A DNA stretch of 64,000 bases, taken from positions 161,260,875-161,324,874 of the forward strand of contig CP136062.1 of assembly GCA_032622095.1 (NCBI GenBank). The letters run 5' to 3'. Shown piece by piece: positions 44,256 to 56,802 of the stretch. Both the position numbers and the translations under genes were made by a program. The first letter of the stretch is position 1, and the number at the start of each line of letters is the position of its first letter. The notes under the pieces were generated by a model. It was not told where the DNA came from, searched no databases, and saw nothing but the letters and a program-made list of their open reading frames with translations. Source of the stretch: Siphonodentalium dalli (Eukaryota > Mollusca > Scaphopoda > Gadilida > Siphonodentaliidae).

Positions 44256-45197
44256 TAGCTTTCCGTTTCTCAAATTAACCAATTCACGATGGAGAATCAC
44301 GTGGTATAGAGTTGATGAGTATCACGTATTCAAAATGGCCGAGACGATCTCAAACGCGACCAGAATCTAAGAACAAGGTAATAAACTAGGATAATACATA
44401 GTATTTTGGCACCCACGAGCTTCGATTTGATGACATCTTCAAAACTTACTACACTGTCGTTGTACCTATTAAGTTCTTGATGAATTCTATCAACACATTT
44501 ACATATATTTATATGGATATACACTTTCGATGTGCTGCATTCTGTTGTTTTCTGTTTATTAGTGTTATCAGAGTCATTTGTACAAAACAGCATTTTTAAT
44601 TTACATTGTTTTATTTACACATAATTATGGTATGTTTTTTTATTTTTATATTTATTTTAAAGAATAAAGTATTGACATTGATTTGCCTTCTTTGCACATA
44701 AACCCACATCGTACCAGATCACACCCGGAAAAATGAAGTATGTGTTAAACCCACCCTCTTCTATAATCATTTAGCACACTATACGTGTCTTAGCTTTCCG
44801 TTTCTCAAATTAACCAATTCACGACGGGGAAGCACGTGGTTTAGAGTTGATGAGTATCACGTATGCAAACGATCTCAAACGCGATCAGAATCTAAGAACA
44901 AGGTAATAAACTAGGATAATACATAGTATTTTGGCAGCCACGAGCTTATGATATATTATTTTTCAAACAGGATGACACCCCATTTGTGTCCAATCTCACA
45001 GTTGTTTGCTCTAACATTCTGAACAACGTTGTCAGTCGAAGGATTCTCCTATAGATGTATAGAATGGTGTATTATTCCACATGCCTCCGACTGGGAACTT
45101 TGGTCAGAATGTTATAGAAAACTACTGAGTATTTCCGAACAGATAAGATATCGACTTGTTTTTAAAAATAAACTAGCATATGCTCATATCAGTCAAA

Positions 45198-45290
45198 ATC
45201 CTATGTTTTGTGTCAGTTCCTCATATATTATGTTTTGTGTCAGTTCCTCATATATTATGTTTTGTGTCATTTCCTCATATATATATGTTT
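45198..45290. repeat. 27/28-bp tandem repeat (TGTCAGTTCCTCATATATTA), first array
   Basis: Units of ATGTTTTGTGTCAGTTCCTC and ATATATT. It marks the boundary of units A and B. The same repeat lies at 48940-49080 and 54019-54170, on both sides of giant palindrome copy 2. Confidence 0.9.
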
Positions 45291-45870
45291 TTGAATGATT
45301 GATAAACATAATGGCTTTTCGTGGATATGTTCAGATTATCCAGACACCGCAATAATTACAACTTCGGAAAAAATAACGGTACTTCTTCTTAACAGCATCA
45401 GTTTGCCCTACCAGCATCATAGAAATTCAGCATGACCCACCAGCACCCTAACACATTAGCAGGAATACTTGATCAGGGTGTATTGATCCCAAAACAGGAA
45501 TCCCCAAACAAACATAATAATGTACTGTTGGTTGTCGTCTGTTCACCAATGTGCGGGGCTTTCTATGGGGTGAACATTCCATCTAATGTGTCTGTTCCAT
45601 GTGGCCTCAATTAATCATGTCTTTACTTAACCCATTTCACGTATGAGGACAGTTAGGCCATACATATTCCCCAAACTGGGAAAAAATACACACATGCTTG
45701 CTGAAACTGGCAAAAGTTAAGTCTTGTCTAGTTGATATGATTTGAATCTTATCTTTTGGTGCAATATATTTGAGACAATCAGTGCAACAAGTGCAATGTA
45801 CTGGAAACATCTCCTTCGTTTACATGGTTGTTTTTATCACTTTCAGACTGAGTATGTGGGCCTGACAACA

Positions 45871-45961
45871 TGGAATGAGGTCCACAAAGGCTGAATTTAA
45901 TGACGCTATCCCATACAACGGGTTTGTGTTACCAAATTCTTCTTCTGGTCACCTCATTCTC
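45871..45961. repeat. Hairpin element (family B), diverged copy in unit B
   Basis: GGAATGAGGTCCACAAAGGC pairs with the arm ending GGTCACCTCATTCT. It is more decayed than most copies. Confidence 0.75.
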
Positions 45962-46224
45962 TATGGCATCATCTGCTATGGGAGACCTAGACAAAGATTT
46001 AAGTTCCTAGATAGTGACGATGGTGATGTGCACCCATTGGACACCTCGATTATGCATTGTGTCGTCTGCCAATTATGGGACATAGAGAAACTAAACTAAA
46101 AAAGAAAAAGAAACATTTTTAAATGTTTTTAGCACAATAGAGGTGTCCAATGGGTCCACATCACCATCTTCACCATCTGGGAACTACAATCTGAGCCTAT
46201 GTCGCCCATAGCAGATGAGGCCAT

Positions 46225-46317
46225 GCAGATTGAGGTCACCAGAATGTGAATTTACTAATGTTAGCCCGCTGTGCAGGGTAGCGTCACTAAATTCACCCTC
46301 TGGGGAACTCATTCTGC
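46225..46317. repeat. Hairpin element (family B) upstream of the duplicate exon
   Basis: GCAGATTGAGGTCACCAGAA pairs with CTCTGGGGAACTCATTCTGC. It ends about 150 bases before the duplicate exon 18. Confidence 0.85.
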
Positions 46318-46464
46318 AAATGTCAGGTACCATATTTTCAGGCCCTGTTTCAGCGAACATGCGTGTCTTTTACACGTCGTGGGAACCTGAATCACCCCAT
46401 GTGGGATATCGACCTGGAATTCAGTACTAAGACGTCGTGATGTCAGATTAATTACCTATTTCAG

Positions 46465-46603
46465 GTCTGAGGAATGTAGGTCTGTGCTGGACGATCCATG
46501 CAAGTATTTTCCGAGAACGATGCCGAAGTTATTTATGTTGGTCTATAAAGCAATAAAGACATCGGATCGTATAGAGAGGACGTGCTACAAACCGTTCTTC
46601 TAA
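46465..46603 (+). CDS. Duplicate terminal exon 18 (alternative last exon)
   Basis: Base for base I see no difference from 43023-43161, including the acceptor (TACCTATTTCAG against TACCCATTTCAG) and stop. If the first copy were skipped, this exon would give the same protein with another 3' UTR. It is not preceded by its own copy of exon 17, so it is a spare last exon rather than a second gene. Confidence 0.75.
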
Positions 46604-48167
46604 ATCATAGGAATAGATTATCACGAGAAAGCATCCGGTTTGCATCTACATCAACGGGACATAATATATAATCATTTATTTTTCAATCCAAGATAATATC
46701 TTTCTGATATTTGAAGACGCCATCATATCTAGAATGCAAAGTTAACCCATGCTATACTGAATGGATTCTCCCAGTTAGTTAAAACGTATACATCGGAATG
46801 GTCTATTATTAATTTGCAGGGATGTTAGAGTGATCAATAAATAAAATTGCAGAAGGAACCCTATTTATTGAGGGAAATGTTTAGATAATAAACTACCTAC
46901 TTGTTATCTGAACATTTGCTATGGGATAACTACTCATGAGTGGTGCATTATTATAGACATGGTTAATACGTTTTATGGTACACAAATTAGCTCCAAATAT
47001 GGCTTGTTTTCCCCGCGAATAAATACCACAGAACCAGAAAGTACACCTGAAGTCGATCACAAGTAGTAATGTGTTGGAAAAATATAATCAACATTGTGAA
47101 AGCCAAACCAAACTAAAATTCAATTGCCGATGGAAAGCACTGTGGTAAGAATATAATACCTTCGGTTTTGGTAGGTTTGATTATGATGATATGAATGACC
47201 ATACCGAGAGAGTTCGATTTGATGACATCTTCAAAACTTACTACACTGTCGTTGTACCTATTAAGTTCTTGATGAATTCTATCAACACATTTACATATAT
47301 TTATATGGATATACACTTTCGATATGCCGCATTCTTTTGTTTTCTGTTTATTAGTGTTATCAGAGTCATTTGTACAAAACAGCATTTTTAATTTACATTG
47401 TTTTATTTACACATAATTATGGAATGTTTTTTTATTTTTATATTTATTTTAAAGAATAAAGTATTGACATTGATTTGCCTTCTTTGCACATAAGCCCACA
47501 TCGTACCAGATCACACCCGGAAAAATGAAGTATGTGTTAAACCCACCCTCTTCTATAATCATTTAGCACACTATACGTCTTAAACCCATCCTCTTCTATA
47601 ATCATTTAGCACACTATACGTGTTAAACCCACCCTCTTCTATAATCATTTAGCACCCTATATACACGTGTCTTAGCTTTCCGTTTCTCAAATTAACCAAT
47701 TCACGATGGAGAATCACGTGGTATAGAGTTGATGAGTATCACGTATTCAAAATGGCCGAGACGATCTCAAACGCCACCAGAATCTAAGAACAAGGTAATA
47801 AACTAGGATAATACATAGTATTTTGGCACCCACGAGCTTCGATTTGATGACATCTTCAAAACTTACTACACTGTCGTTGTTCCTATTAAGTTCTTGATGA
47901 ATTCTATCAACATATTTACATATATTTATATGGATATACACTTTCGATATGCTGCATTCTGTTGTTTTCTGTTTATTAGTGTTATCAAAGTAATTTGTAC
48001 AAAAGAGTATTTTTATTTATATTGTTTTATTTACACATAATTATGGTATGTTTTTTTATTTTTATATTTATTTTAAAGAATAAAGTATTGACATTGATTT
48101 GCCTTCTTTGCACATAAGCCCACATCGTAATTCGTACCAGATCACACCCGGAAAAAGGAAGTATGTG

Positions 48168-48505
48168 TTAAACCCATCCTCTTCTATAATCATTCAGCAC
48201 CCTATACGTGTTAAACCCACCCTCTTCTATAATCATTCAGCACCCTATACGTGTTAAACCCACCCTCTTCTATAATCATTCAGCACCCTATACGTGTTAA
48301 ACCCACCCTCTTCTATAATCATTCAGCACACTATACGTGTTAAACCCACCCTCTTCTATAATAATTTAGCACACTATACGTGTTAAACCCACCCTCTTCT
48401 ATAATCATTTAGCACACTATACGTGTTAAACCACCCTCTTCTATAATCATTTAGCACACTATACGTGTTAAACCCACCCTCTTCTATAATCATTTAGCAC
48501 ACTAT
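48168..48505. repeat. 43-bp tandem repeat, 8 copies (unit B)
   Basis: The same unit as 44120-44255 but expanded, with CATTCAGCACCC and CATTTAGCACAC variants grouped at opposite ends, as expected for stepwise expansion. Confidence 0.9.
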
Positions 48506-48937
48506 ATATACGTGTCTTAGCTTTCCCGTTTCTCAAATTAACCAATTCACGACGGGGAAGCACGTGGTTTAGAGTTGATGAGTATCACGTATTCAAAATG
48601 GCCGAGACGATCTAAAACGCGACCAGAATCTAAGAACAAGGTAATAAACTAGGATAGTACATAGCATTTTGGCAGCCACGAGCTTATGATATATTATTTT
48701 TCAAACAAGATGACACCTCATTTGTGTCCAATCTCACAGTTGTTTGCTCTAACATTCTGAACAACGTTGTCAGTCGAAGGATTCTCCTATAGATGTATAG
48801 AATGGTGTATTATTCCACGTGCCTCCGACTGGGAACTTTGGTCAGAATGTTATAGAAAACTACTGAGTATTTCCGAACAGATAAGATATCGACTTGTTTT
48901 AAAAAAATAAACTAGCATATGCTCATAACAGTCAAAA

Positions 48938-49080
48938 TGATATGTTTTGTGTCAGTTCCTCATATATTATGTTTTGTGTTAGTTCCTCATATATTATGTT
49001 TTTGTGTCAGTTCCTCATATATTATGTTTTGTGTTAGTTCCTCATATATTATGTTTTTGTGTCAGTTCCTCATATATTAT
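48938..49080. repeat. 27/28-bp tandem repeat, array split by giant palindrome copy 2
   Basis: Five units of TTTTGTGTCAGTTCCTCATA before the palindrome. The array resumes at 54019 with six more units. The insertion site is inside one unit. Confidence 0.92.
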
Positions 49081-52000
49081 AGTCCAGGAGATATTGGTAG
49101 ACCTCTGCACCCCCCAGGACTTAACTTCACCCCACTAATTTTCTTCCTTAAGGTCTCCTCTAATTTTTTTCACTTGTTAACAAGAAAAAAAAGTGGCCGC
49201 AGAGACTCCAGACAAGATGGCGTCCATCATGGCGGCCATTTATTTTAAATGCACCAGGTCTCTTTGATCGCCATTATAGTAAAGATGATAGCACATGCGG
49301 TCTTGTTTTCCGCTCGATTCGTTATGCTAATATACAACCCTTACAAATTAGCCAAAAATCCGACCCCATAATCCAATATGGCGGCCAAGATGGCCGCCGA
49401 AATGTGAAAATATGCTATTTTTCTGACATGTTACCACCTTTCGTTTGTCTCTGTGGGAAAATGTTAGAATTTTTGCGTCATATTATACATTTATCATATA
49501 GAGGAGTCATTGTCGAATACATGGGGACCATAATATGCATTCATTGCGGAATATTTTTGTCCGATATCACGTTTTCCCAAATCCCGGTATCATAGGTCAA
49601 AGCTGAATCTCCGTTAATAACGCGATGTTATGTTTCGAATCAATGAATGTTATTGCTATTATAACAACACCCATGCATATATATTTGCAGGAGATACTCG
49701 AGCTAGGATTCTTCTTATACCTGAGTTGAGCAATATTTACCCAAATCCAAGATGGCGGCCAAAATGGCCACCAGAAATAAAAAATCGCCGAAAATCGCTG
49801 ATTTTAACATCAGTGAGCATTATTGTCATGACAACTCCACACCTGCTTACTATTGTAAGTTGGGAACACTTAGGCGAAGAACTTTCCTTGTACCATATCC
49901 AAATAAAAGTCCCCCAAATCCAAAATGGCGCCTACAATGGCGGACAGATTTTGAAAAATCACCGAAATTCCCTCATATTCACATCATTGGGCATTATTGT
50001 CCAGACAACTCCATCCATGCGTACAGTTGAGTTGGAAATACTGAGGTGAAGTAATTACCTTACATCTCATGCAAGAAATGGTTTTCCAAATCGAAGATGG
50101 CGGCCAAAATGGCGACCGAAATTTGAAAACAAGTCTACATTACCTTACTTTCTTAGGATGGGCGTTATTGTTTCGCGATTTCTACCCACCATTACATGTT
50201 GATATGTATGAATTATTCATTAGGGTTTGGCAAGTGATACTCACAGTCAATATGGCGGCCAACTGGAGGGCAGAAATTGAAAAGAAAACGATATTATCAC
50301 ATACTAATTTCAACTTTTTGTCATAATATTGATTTGTATAAACGAAACGGTACATAATATAAGCCATATATTAGTTCCAATGTAAGTCGTAGCCTTTTGG
50401 AAGGATGAAAACACACAATCGCAATGAGGCATTTCAAAATCCATTCTCCACTAAGGGCTCATACTGGCCGTAACCGTATATAGGTGCGCCGAATAGTCAT
50501 ATTATGACTTCCAAGAATTAAAACAACAGTACCTGAGCTTATTCTGAATTGCCACATTCAGCATTATCTAGACTCGTTTCCGTCTCTTCGTCAGATTAAT
50601 CTATCTCACTCACAACAACAGTTCACTACTCTTCTTTGTAGGAGTGTGCCACTAATCGGAATGTTTCGAAAGCTTGGAATTCTTAGCGAGCTTCATTCGT
50701 GGTATAGCTTATGGTATAATTCAGATGCTACATATGGGGTATATGCGTCATCTTTTGCGATACACTATACAGGTATTCGGTCGATTCGTATACTATCTTT
50801 CAAAAGGACCTATCTATCTGCGTATTGTCAGCTTTGGTGACCTAATGGGGTTAACAACGTGTACACCTGGTGATCTTCCCAAAGAGCCACTTCTCAATAT
50901 ATGGTTCATCAATTCACATACTCATCTAATGCACTAACGTACCCGGACAACTTCTGTATATGGCTTCGAATGTTGAAAGCCCGACATTTGACGGATGCAT
51001 TTCTGCTAAGGCGTAGAAGACCATAATGCATAATATACCCAAACTCCTTGAACATGATCATAAGAACAAGCTTGTTGGCGTCCAGCAATCGTCTCACCGA
51101 ACAGAACCAAGCAGATGATAACAATACACACGGTGCTAGTTTGTGGGTATGTGTCACAATAGTGGAAATGAAATTGGACCATGACTGCACCGCCCCTTAT
51201 TTTGTTATGTTTTAGATTCAGACAGGATCTCATGTGTGGCTTTGATTTCCTTGTATGCTAAGATTGTATGTCCCCATCCGTTTGGAAGCCGTTCTTAAAC
51301 AACTGGACCAGGAGTATGCCATTGGCTACTGCTGTATAAGCCCCACCAATACTGGGGTGTAGTCTGAAAGGCGATACCTTTGATAGTTGGTTGATATGTC
51401 ATACTCACGCTGGGTGGTATGGTTCAAGAACGTACAAATGCCATCAACAAAAGGGTGAAATGTTCAACGCGAAGAAAATCCAGAGGAATGTTAGGTTGAT
51501 GAGCTCTTGCATTCAGTTCAACAAACGTTGGTACACCAAGTGATTTCTTGGTAACATCACCAATGCGACCATTTTCCTGCATGAGACATTAACTACTATA
51601 TTCTAAAGTTATATATATAAAGCTATATGATCATAAAGGTCGCGTTCCCCAACGGCCACAGCCATTGCCATCGAGACTGTAAATTGTTCTTTAAATACAT
51701 AGTGAAATAAATGCACCACAGTTCCTGACATTTTCTTGAATAACACCGCCCACATACTGACACTAACCCCGAGAGAGGATAACAAAACACGCATACATTC
51801 ATGCTATAAAGACATTATCCTTTAGTCCATCCGACTGTTTTGAGGGAGGCTAGCATATTATTATCCAGACAAAAGTGTACGTAGTTGAATCAGAAAGGCT
51901 TCGAAACGGATGTGGAAATACAATCTTACCACACCAAATAACACCGACACGCACGACATTCGATATCTTAAACATGCACCAGGTGTAGGGGTGATGTATA

Positions 52001-54018
52001 CAGTGGCCCACTTCATTCCCACTATCATGGCGCATGTCCACAACTTAGCACCGCGAGCATTGTTCTTCTCTGCTGGGAGATATTCGACGAGACAACTGCG
52101 GGGCGTCACACAGTTTGCTTCGGATAATGGTCAAGAAGTGTGGGTAGTCTGTACACTAGGGTCTTCTCCTTAGCTGATAGACATCTGTCCAAGGGAATGA
52201 GACAGCTAGCAACCTTCGAAACACTGTCGAAGTTGTCCACATATGCCAATGCGTTCGCTGAGTTTGTGAGTTGACGAACCATCTATTGAGAAGTGACTAG
52301 CTAACTGGTTCGCCAGGTATACATGTCGTTATCCCATGGGGTATGAGACACATACATAGAGATGACCTTCTGTAAGCTAGACACCGGAAAATGAATTGTT
52401 TGAAACGTTATGATTAGAGGGACCCTACTCCCAGGAAGTGGTGAATACTTTTTCGGTGTGAGCGACCTAGATTTTTCAGACAAAGAAATGGAAGCTGGTC
52501 CAGATAATTATGGACGTGACGTGGCATATCAGAATGTGTTATCATGTATTTGTTCTGATATAACTATTCGGCGCACCTACGCTTACGGCCATTATCGGCG
52601 CTAAGTGGAGACTGGATTTCGAAATGCCACATCGCGATATTAATTGTGGTGTTTCATCTTTCCAGAAGGATACGAGCTATGTTATGCTTTTTGATACCTT
52701 TAAGTTGAACTAGTAGATGGTTTATGTATAGTTTCGTCCATACATACCGATATTATGACAAAAAGTTGAAATTAATATGTGAATATATCGATTTCTTTTC
52801 AATTTCTAGCCGCCAATATAGCAGCGATCTTGGCTGTGAGTATCAATTGCCAAACCCTAATGAATACTTCATGTCACTATTCCATATCAACATGTAATGG
52901 TGGATAGAAATCGCGAAACAATAACGCCCATCGTAAGAAAGTAAAGTAATGTAGACTTGTTTTCAAATTTCGGTCGCCATTTTGGCCGCCATCTTCGATT
53001 TGGAAAACAATTTATTGCATGAGATATAATGTAATTACTTCACCTCAGTATTTACAACTCAATTGTAAGCATGGGTGGAGTTGTCTCGACAATAATGCCC
53101 AATGATGTGAATATGAGGGAATTTCGGTGATTTTTCAAAATCTGTCCGCCATTGTGGGCGCCATTTTAGATTTGGGGGACTTTTATTTGGATATGGTTCA
53201 AGAAAAGTTCTTCGCCTAAGTGTTCCCAACTTACAATAGTAAGCAGGTGTGGAGTTGTCATGACAATAATGCTCAGTGATGTTAAAATCAGCGATTTTCG
53301 GCGATTTTTTATTTCTGGTGGCCATTTTGGCCGCCATTTTGGATTTGGGTAAATATTGCTCAACTCAGGTATAAGAGGAATCCTAGCTCGAGTATCTCCT
53401 GCAAATATATATGCATGGGTGTTGTTATAATAGCAATAACATTCATTGATTCGAAACATAACATCGCGTTATTAACGGAGATTCGGCTTTGGCCTATGAT
53501 ATCGGCATTTGGGAAAACGTGATATCGGACAAAAATATCCCGCAATGAATGCATATTATGGTCCCCATGTGTTCGCCAATGACTCCTCTATATGACAAAT
53601 GTATAACATGACGCAAAAATTATAACATTTTCCCACAGAGACAAACGAAAGGTGGTAACATGTCAGAAAAATAGCATATTTTCACATTTCGGCGGCCATC
53701 TTGGCCGCCATATTGGATTCTGGTGTCGGATTTTTGACTAATTTGTAAGGATTATATATTAGCATAACGAATCGAGCGGAAAACAAGACCGCATGTGCTA
53801 TCATCTTTACTATAATGGCGATCAAAGAGACCTGGTGCATTTAAAAAAAATGGCCGCCATGATGGACGCCATCATGTCTGGAGTCTCTGCGGCCACTTTT
53901 TTTTCTTGTTAACAAGTGAAATAAATTAGAGGAGACCTTAAGGAAGAAAATTAGTGGGGTGAAGTTAAGTCCTGGGGGGGGGGGGGGGTTGCAGAGGTCT
54001 ACGAATATCTCCTGGACT
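49081..54018. mobile_element. Giant palindromic (foldback) element, copy 2, 4.94 kb
   Basis: Ends as copy 1 (AGTCCAGGAGATATTGG and mirror), 4938 bases against 4940. ATTAT occurs directly on both sides (49076-49080 and 54019-54023), consistent with a 5-bp target-site duplication inside the 28-bp minisatellite unit. Sequence is very close to copy 1, with small differences such as a missing stretch at about 50660 against 3186 and an insertion of about 25 bases near 51190. No transposase frame is present. Confidence 0.9.
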
Positions 54019-54172
54019 ATTATGTTTTTGTGTCAGTTCCTCATATATTATGTTTTGTGTCAGTTCCTCATATATTATGTTTTTGTGTCAGTTCCTCATA
54101 TATTATGTTTTGTGTCAGTTCCTCATATATTATGTTTTGTGTCAGTTCCTCATATATTATGTTTTTGAACTC
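54019..54172. repeat. 27/28-bp tandem repeat, continuation
   Basis: Six further TTTTGTGTCAGTTCCTCATA units, ending ATTATGTTTTTGAACTCCCC. Confidence 0.9.
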
Positions 54173-54280
54173 CCCTCGACCATTTTGAATGCGTGATACT
54201 CACAAACCTCGAAATCAGGTGATTCACACCTTGCAATTAATATTTATAGATAGAACGACTCAAGTGTGTGAAGTTGTTAA

Positions 54281-54645
54281 AGTGATGTGAAACACTCCGG
54301 TAATGTGATCAAATAGAAATGGAGAATAATCTTGTTCAAAGTAGTATTTTTTACAAACAGTATATCCAAATTGACAACACGCATATATATGAATTAAATG
54401 CAGTGACTGTCGATGGCGAAATCTTTTTCATCAGTTTAACGCCGATAGATGCGTCCCGAATCGAGTAGTAAATATTTACAATTGAGCTTAGTTCTGACGA
54501 TGTCATCTATGGAGTGGTACGGTCGATTTGCTTAAAATTTTCGGTGATGTTAGTAGAATGTTACATTCCTCCAATTGACATAGCACCTGGATACTAACTG
54601 ATCAGTTTTACTCACCAGAACAAGTACATGATATGTCTTTAACGT
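54281..54645. repeat. Diverged copy of the intron 10 block
   Basis: Follows 28915-29295 from AAGTGATGTGAAACACTCCG to the shared ATATGTCTTTAA. It is not followed by a kinase exon; a hairpin starts there instead. Confidence 0.8.
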
Positions 54646-54742
54646 TATTGCACGAGTTTATTGTGACGCGAAGGTAATTTTAACGAGAACCGGAGGTTCC
54701 AGTTTTACCTCGCGGCACGACAAACGAGTGCAATAACGTTAA
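54646..54742. repeat. Hairpin element (AACGTTATTGCACGAGTTTA arms)
   Basis: AACGTTATTGCACGAGTTTA pairs with CGACAAACGAGTGCAATAACGTT, with an inner GGTAATTTTAACGAGAACCG and GGTTCCAGTTTTACC mirror. It lies at the break of homology with intron 10. Confidence 0.85.
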
Positions 54743-54876
54743 CATGTTCATAAAACTTTGTTGTTCTATGTTTGTTGCAGAATCTAAAGATTGTCGCTTT
54801 TAGTATACTGAAATATAGGTCGATATTACTCTATTTAATTGAACAAACTTGCGATCTATGTAGATTATATATAGAG

Positions 54877-55033
54877 GATCTACAACGAGTCCCCATTTTA
54901 TAGCGGAATTTACAAAACGAGTCCAGTAAATTAGGTCTGGACCGAGCCTTTGGCGAGGTTCAGACCTAATTTACTGGACGATATTTGTAAATTCCGCTAT
55001 AAACTGGGGACGAGTTGCAGATTCTATTTATTA
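54877..55033. repeat. Hairpin element (CAACGAGTCCCCATTTTATA arms)
   Basis: The outer arms CAACGAGTCCCCATTTTATA and TATAAACTGGGGACGAGTTG, and the inner arms CCAGTAAATTAGGTCTGGAC and CAGACCTAATTTACTGGAC, both pair. A partial relative lies at 15925-15990. Confidence 0.88.
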
Positions 55034-55730
55034 CATGATCCAAAACCTATACAAAACATACTTAAATAAAAAATGGGACGCGAAACTAACATCGGCTTCT
55101 GTAAGGCATGCGATGACGTTTCACGCAACTGTGCGTTGTTTGTCCGCGTAAAGAAATAGTCCCAGATAGATAAAGACTCTTTGGAGTATTTAATGACGTA
55201 TATTTAATTACATAACTTTTCAAACTCTTCATTCATTATAGTTTGTTGGAAAAATATTGGAAGCCATAGACGTAGCGTACGGAATGTAAACAGAAGACAA
55301 ACCGGAAGTCAACGGTCAACTGGCACTATTTCCTGTTATTAAACGAACGTTTAATATCACAATTTATAGAATGGGTTTATTGAATGGAATAAGTGTAGGA
55401 TCATGTAATAAATATTTTTATTGAACGTTTTGTAAAGTTCTGTATTTTGTTGCATTCGCAACAATAAACAACCGTCACCAAATCCATCCTCTGGTGACCT
55501 CATTCTGCATGGCCTCATTTGATATGAGAGACCTAGACCAAGATATGAGATCCAAGATGGTGAATATTTTTCCATTTGGCACCTCGATTATGCAATGTGT
55601 CATCGTCAAAATTTGGGATATAGAGAACTAAACTAAAAAGAAAGTGTAACTCTCTAAAAAAAATTTGAAGAAACTTAACAAACTGGTTAATTTGATAATA
55701 AAGATACTTTCCAGAGAAGATGAGACCAAA

Positions 55731-55820
55731 GCAGAATGAGGTTCCCAGAGATGAATTTAGTGATGCTAGCTGCTGTGCGGGTTAGCGTCAATAAATTCAC
55801 ACTCTGGAGCCTCATTTTGA
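55731..55820. repeat. Hairpin element (family B), downstream region
   Basis: GCAGAATGAGGTTCCCAGAG pairs with the degenerate arm ending CTCTGGAGCCTCATTTTG. A further right-arm fragment is at 55485-55510. Confidence 0.8.
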
Positions 55821-55879
55821 AATGTTTGCCCCCACCCACATATGTTCTTTCGGAATACACTGAAAATCCTCTTGCAACC

Positions 55880-56026
55880 ATTATATTCATGTTTGAATTG
55901 CGCGGGATCTTTGACTGCATTCGTGGTTTCGGGATATTGCAAAAGCACATCCGGTGGAATCTTATAAACTCTGTTGATATCGAAATCAGCCGAAGGGCTG
56001 AGAACTATTTTGATTCTATCTTTGAC
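55880..56026 (-). CDS. Possible minus-strand exon of an unidentified gene
   Basis: On the minus strand the acceptor TATCTCTGCAG precedes GTCAAAGAT at 56026. The frame reads VKDRIKIVLSPSADFDINRV then YKIPPDVLLQYPETTNAVKD. The peptide has ordinary composition and codon use, unlike the repeats around it, but I recognise no domain. The 3' limit is uncertain: the open frame runs on toward 55830, where repeat sequence starts. It is phase-compatible with the exon proposed at 57142-57416. Confidence 0.35.
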
Positions 56027-56625
56027 CTGCAGAGATAGGCAGCTATATCTTGGATGAGAACATTGTGTAGGCACTGTAGTCGGTGATAGCTAAACCACCA
56101 TTTGTTCTGTCTAAATAAAGACATTAATCGAGGAATAGGTACGGATTACACCTTAGTCAACCAATCTGTCTACAAATTAGAACGTATAGTATTTTGTAAC
56201 AAGATATATATAGAACAAATCTATTTATTGGGAAAAATACTATTCAAATACATATAATATGTAGGTTGTCAACGAAAATTGTTCATAAAGGCATGGATTT
56301 GAAATTCAAATGTTTGGCCTAAATTATACTACAGAAACATGAATGTTGCAAAGTATTACAAATGATTGTCATACACTGTAAGTCATTGTATGTCGAATTG
56401 TCGAGGATGAGTTGTTGTCACCACCCACCACGAGACAGACCTTGTTGCGATATATATCCCAAGTAAATTCTAATTCCTCATGCATGTTGCATGTCCGTGT
56501 CATATCGCAACCGACTCAGATTCACCCTGTCCGAAAACTGTATAATAACGCTATCTGCAACGATTACGAATGTCCAGTGTAACGAGGTGGAGCAACCCAA
56601 CCTGAAAATAGTGTGTCTGTCATTT

Positions 56626-56802
56626 GCAGAATGAGGTTCCCAGAGTGTGAATTTAATGACGCTATCCCTCACGGCGGACTCAAAGTTCAAGTTCAAAAGC
56701 TTTATTTATAAAGTCAGGCAATTTTAAAATTTTACAAACACGAGCATTTTGGCTTTTAACTGACTTACCGTCACCAAATTCACCTGGATACCTCATTATG
56801 CT
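56626..56802. repeat. Hairpin element (family B), interrupted by about 80 bases
   Basis: The left half GCAGAATGAGGTTCCCAGAG to CACGGCGGACTC is intact. The right half (GTCACCAAATTCACCTGGAT to CATTATGC) resumes after an inserted AT-rich piece containing AAGTTCAAGTTCAAAAGCTT. Confidence 0.8.

Larger units (their letters stand above)
42455..45276. repeat. Segmental duplication, unit A (contains terminal exon 18)
   Basis: Starts ATATATATGTTTTTGAATGA and is followed by TTGATAAACATAATGGCTTT; the same start recurs at about 45280. Unit A carries exon 18, a family C hairpin (43436-43500), a roughly 330-bp internal duplication (43795-44100 and 44420-44730), 43-bp repeats and the TTTTGTGTCAGTTCCTCATA repeat at its end. 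Unit B repeats the set. Confidence 0.9.
45277..49080. repeat. Segmental duplication, unit B (contains duplicate terminal exon)
   Basis: About 3.8 kb against 2.8 kb for unit A. The extra length comes from a roughly 620-bp insertion (about 45590-46330, with two family B hairpins) and an enlarged 43-bp array. Identity to unit A is very high by eye, for instance across 43500-44330 against 46920-47750, so the duplication is recent. Confidence 0.9.

Noticed and set aside
46465-46603. Second RNase L-like gene starting downstream
   Set aside because: Only the terminal exon and its flanks are repeated. No second copy of exons 7-17 is found between 43161 and 64000.
49630-50049. 139-codon open frame, also present at 5569-5988 and other arms of the giant palindromes
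   Set aside because: All four arms give mirror or parallel versions with differing breaks. The peptide is the reading of ATGGCGGCC repeats and has no known domain, so it is not treated as a gene.
55766-55850. CKR...GW spacing after the 55880-56026 frame, recalling the start of a TGF-beta mature domain
   Set aside because: Only the Cys-to-GlyTrp spacing fits. The surrounding residues do not, and the frame runs into a family B hairpin.
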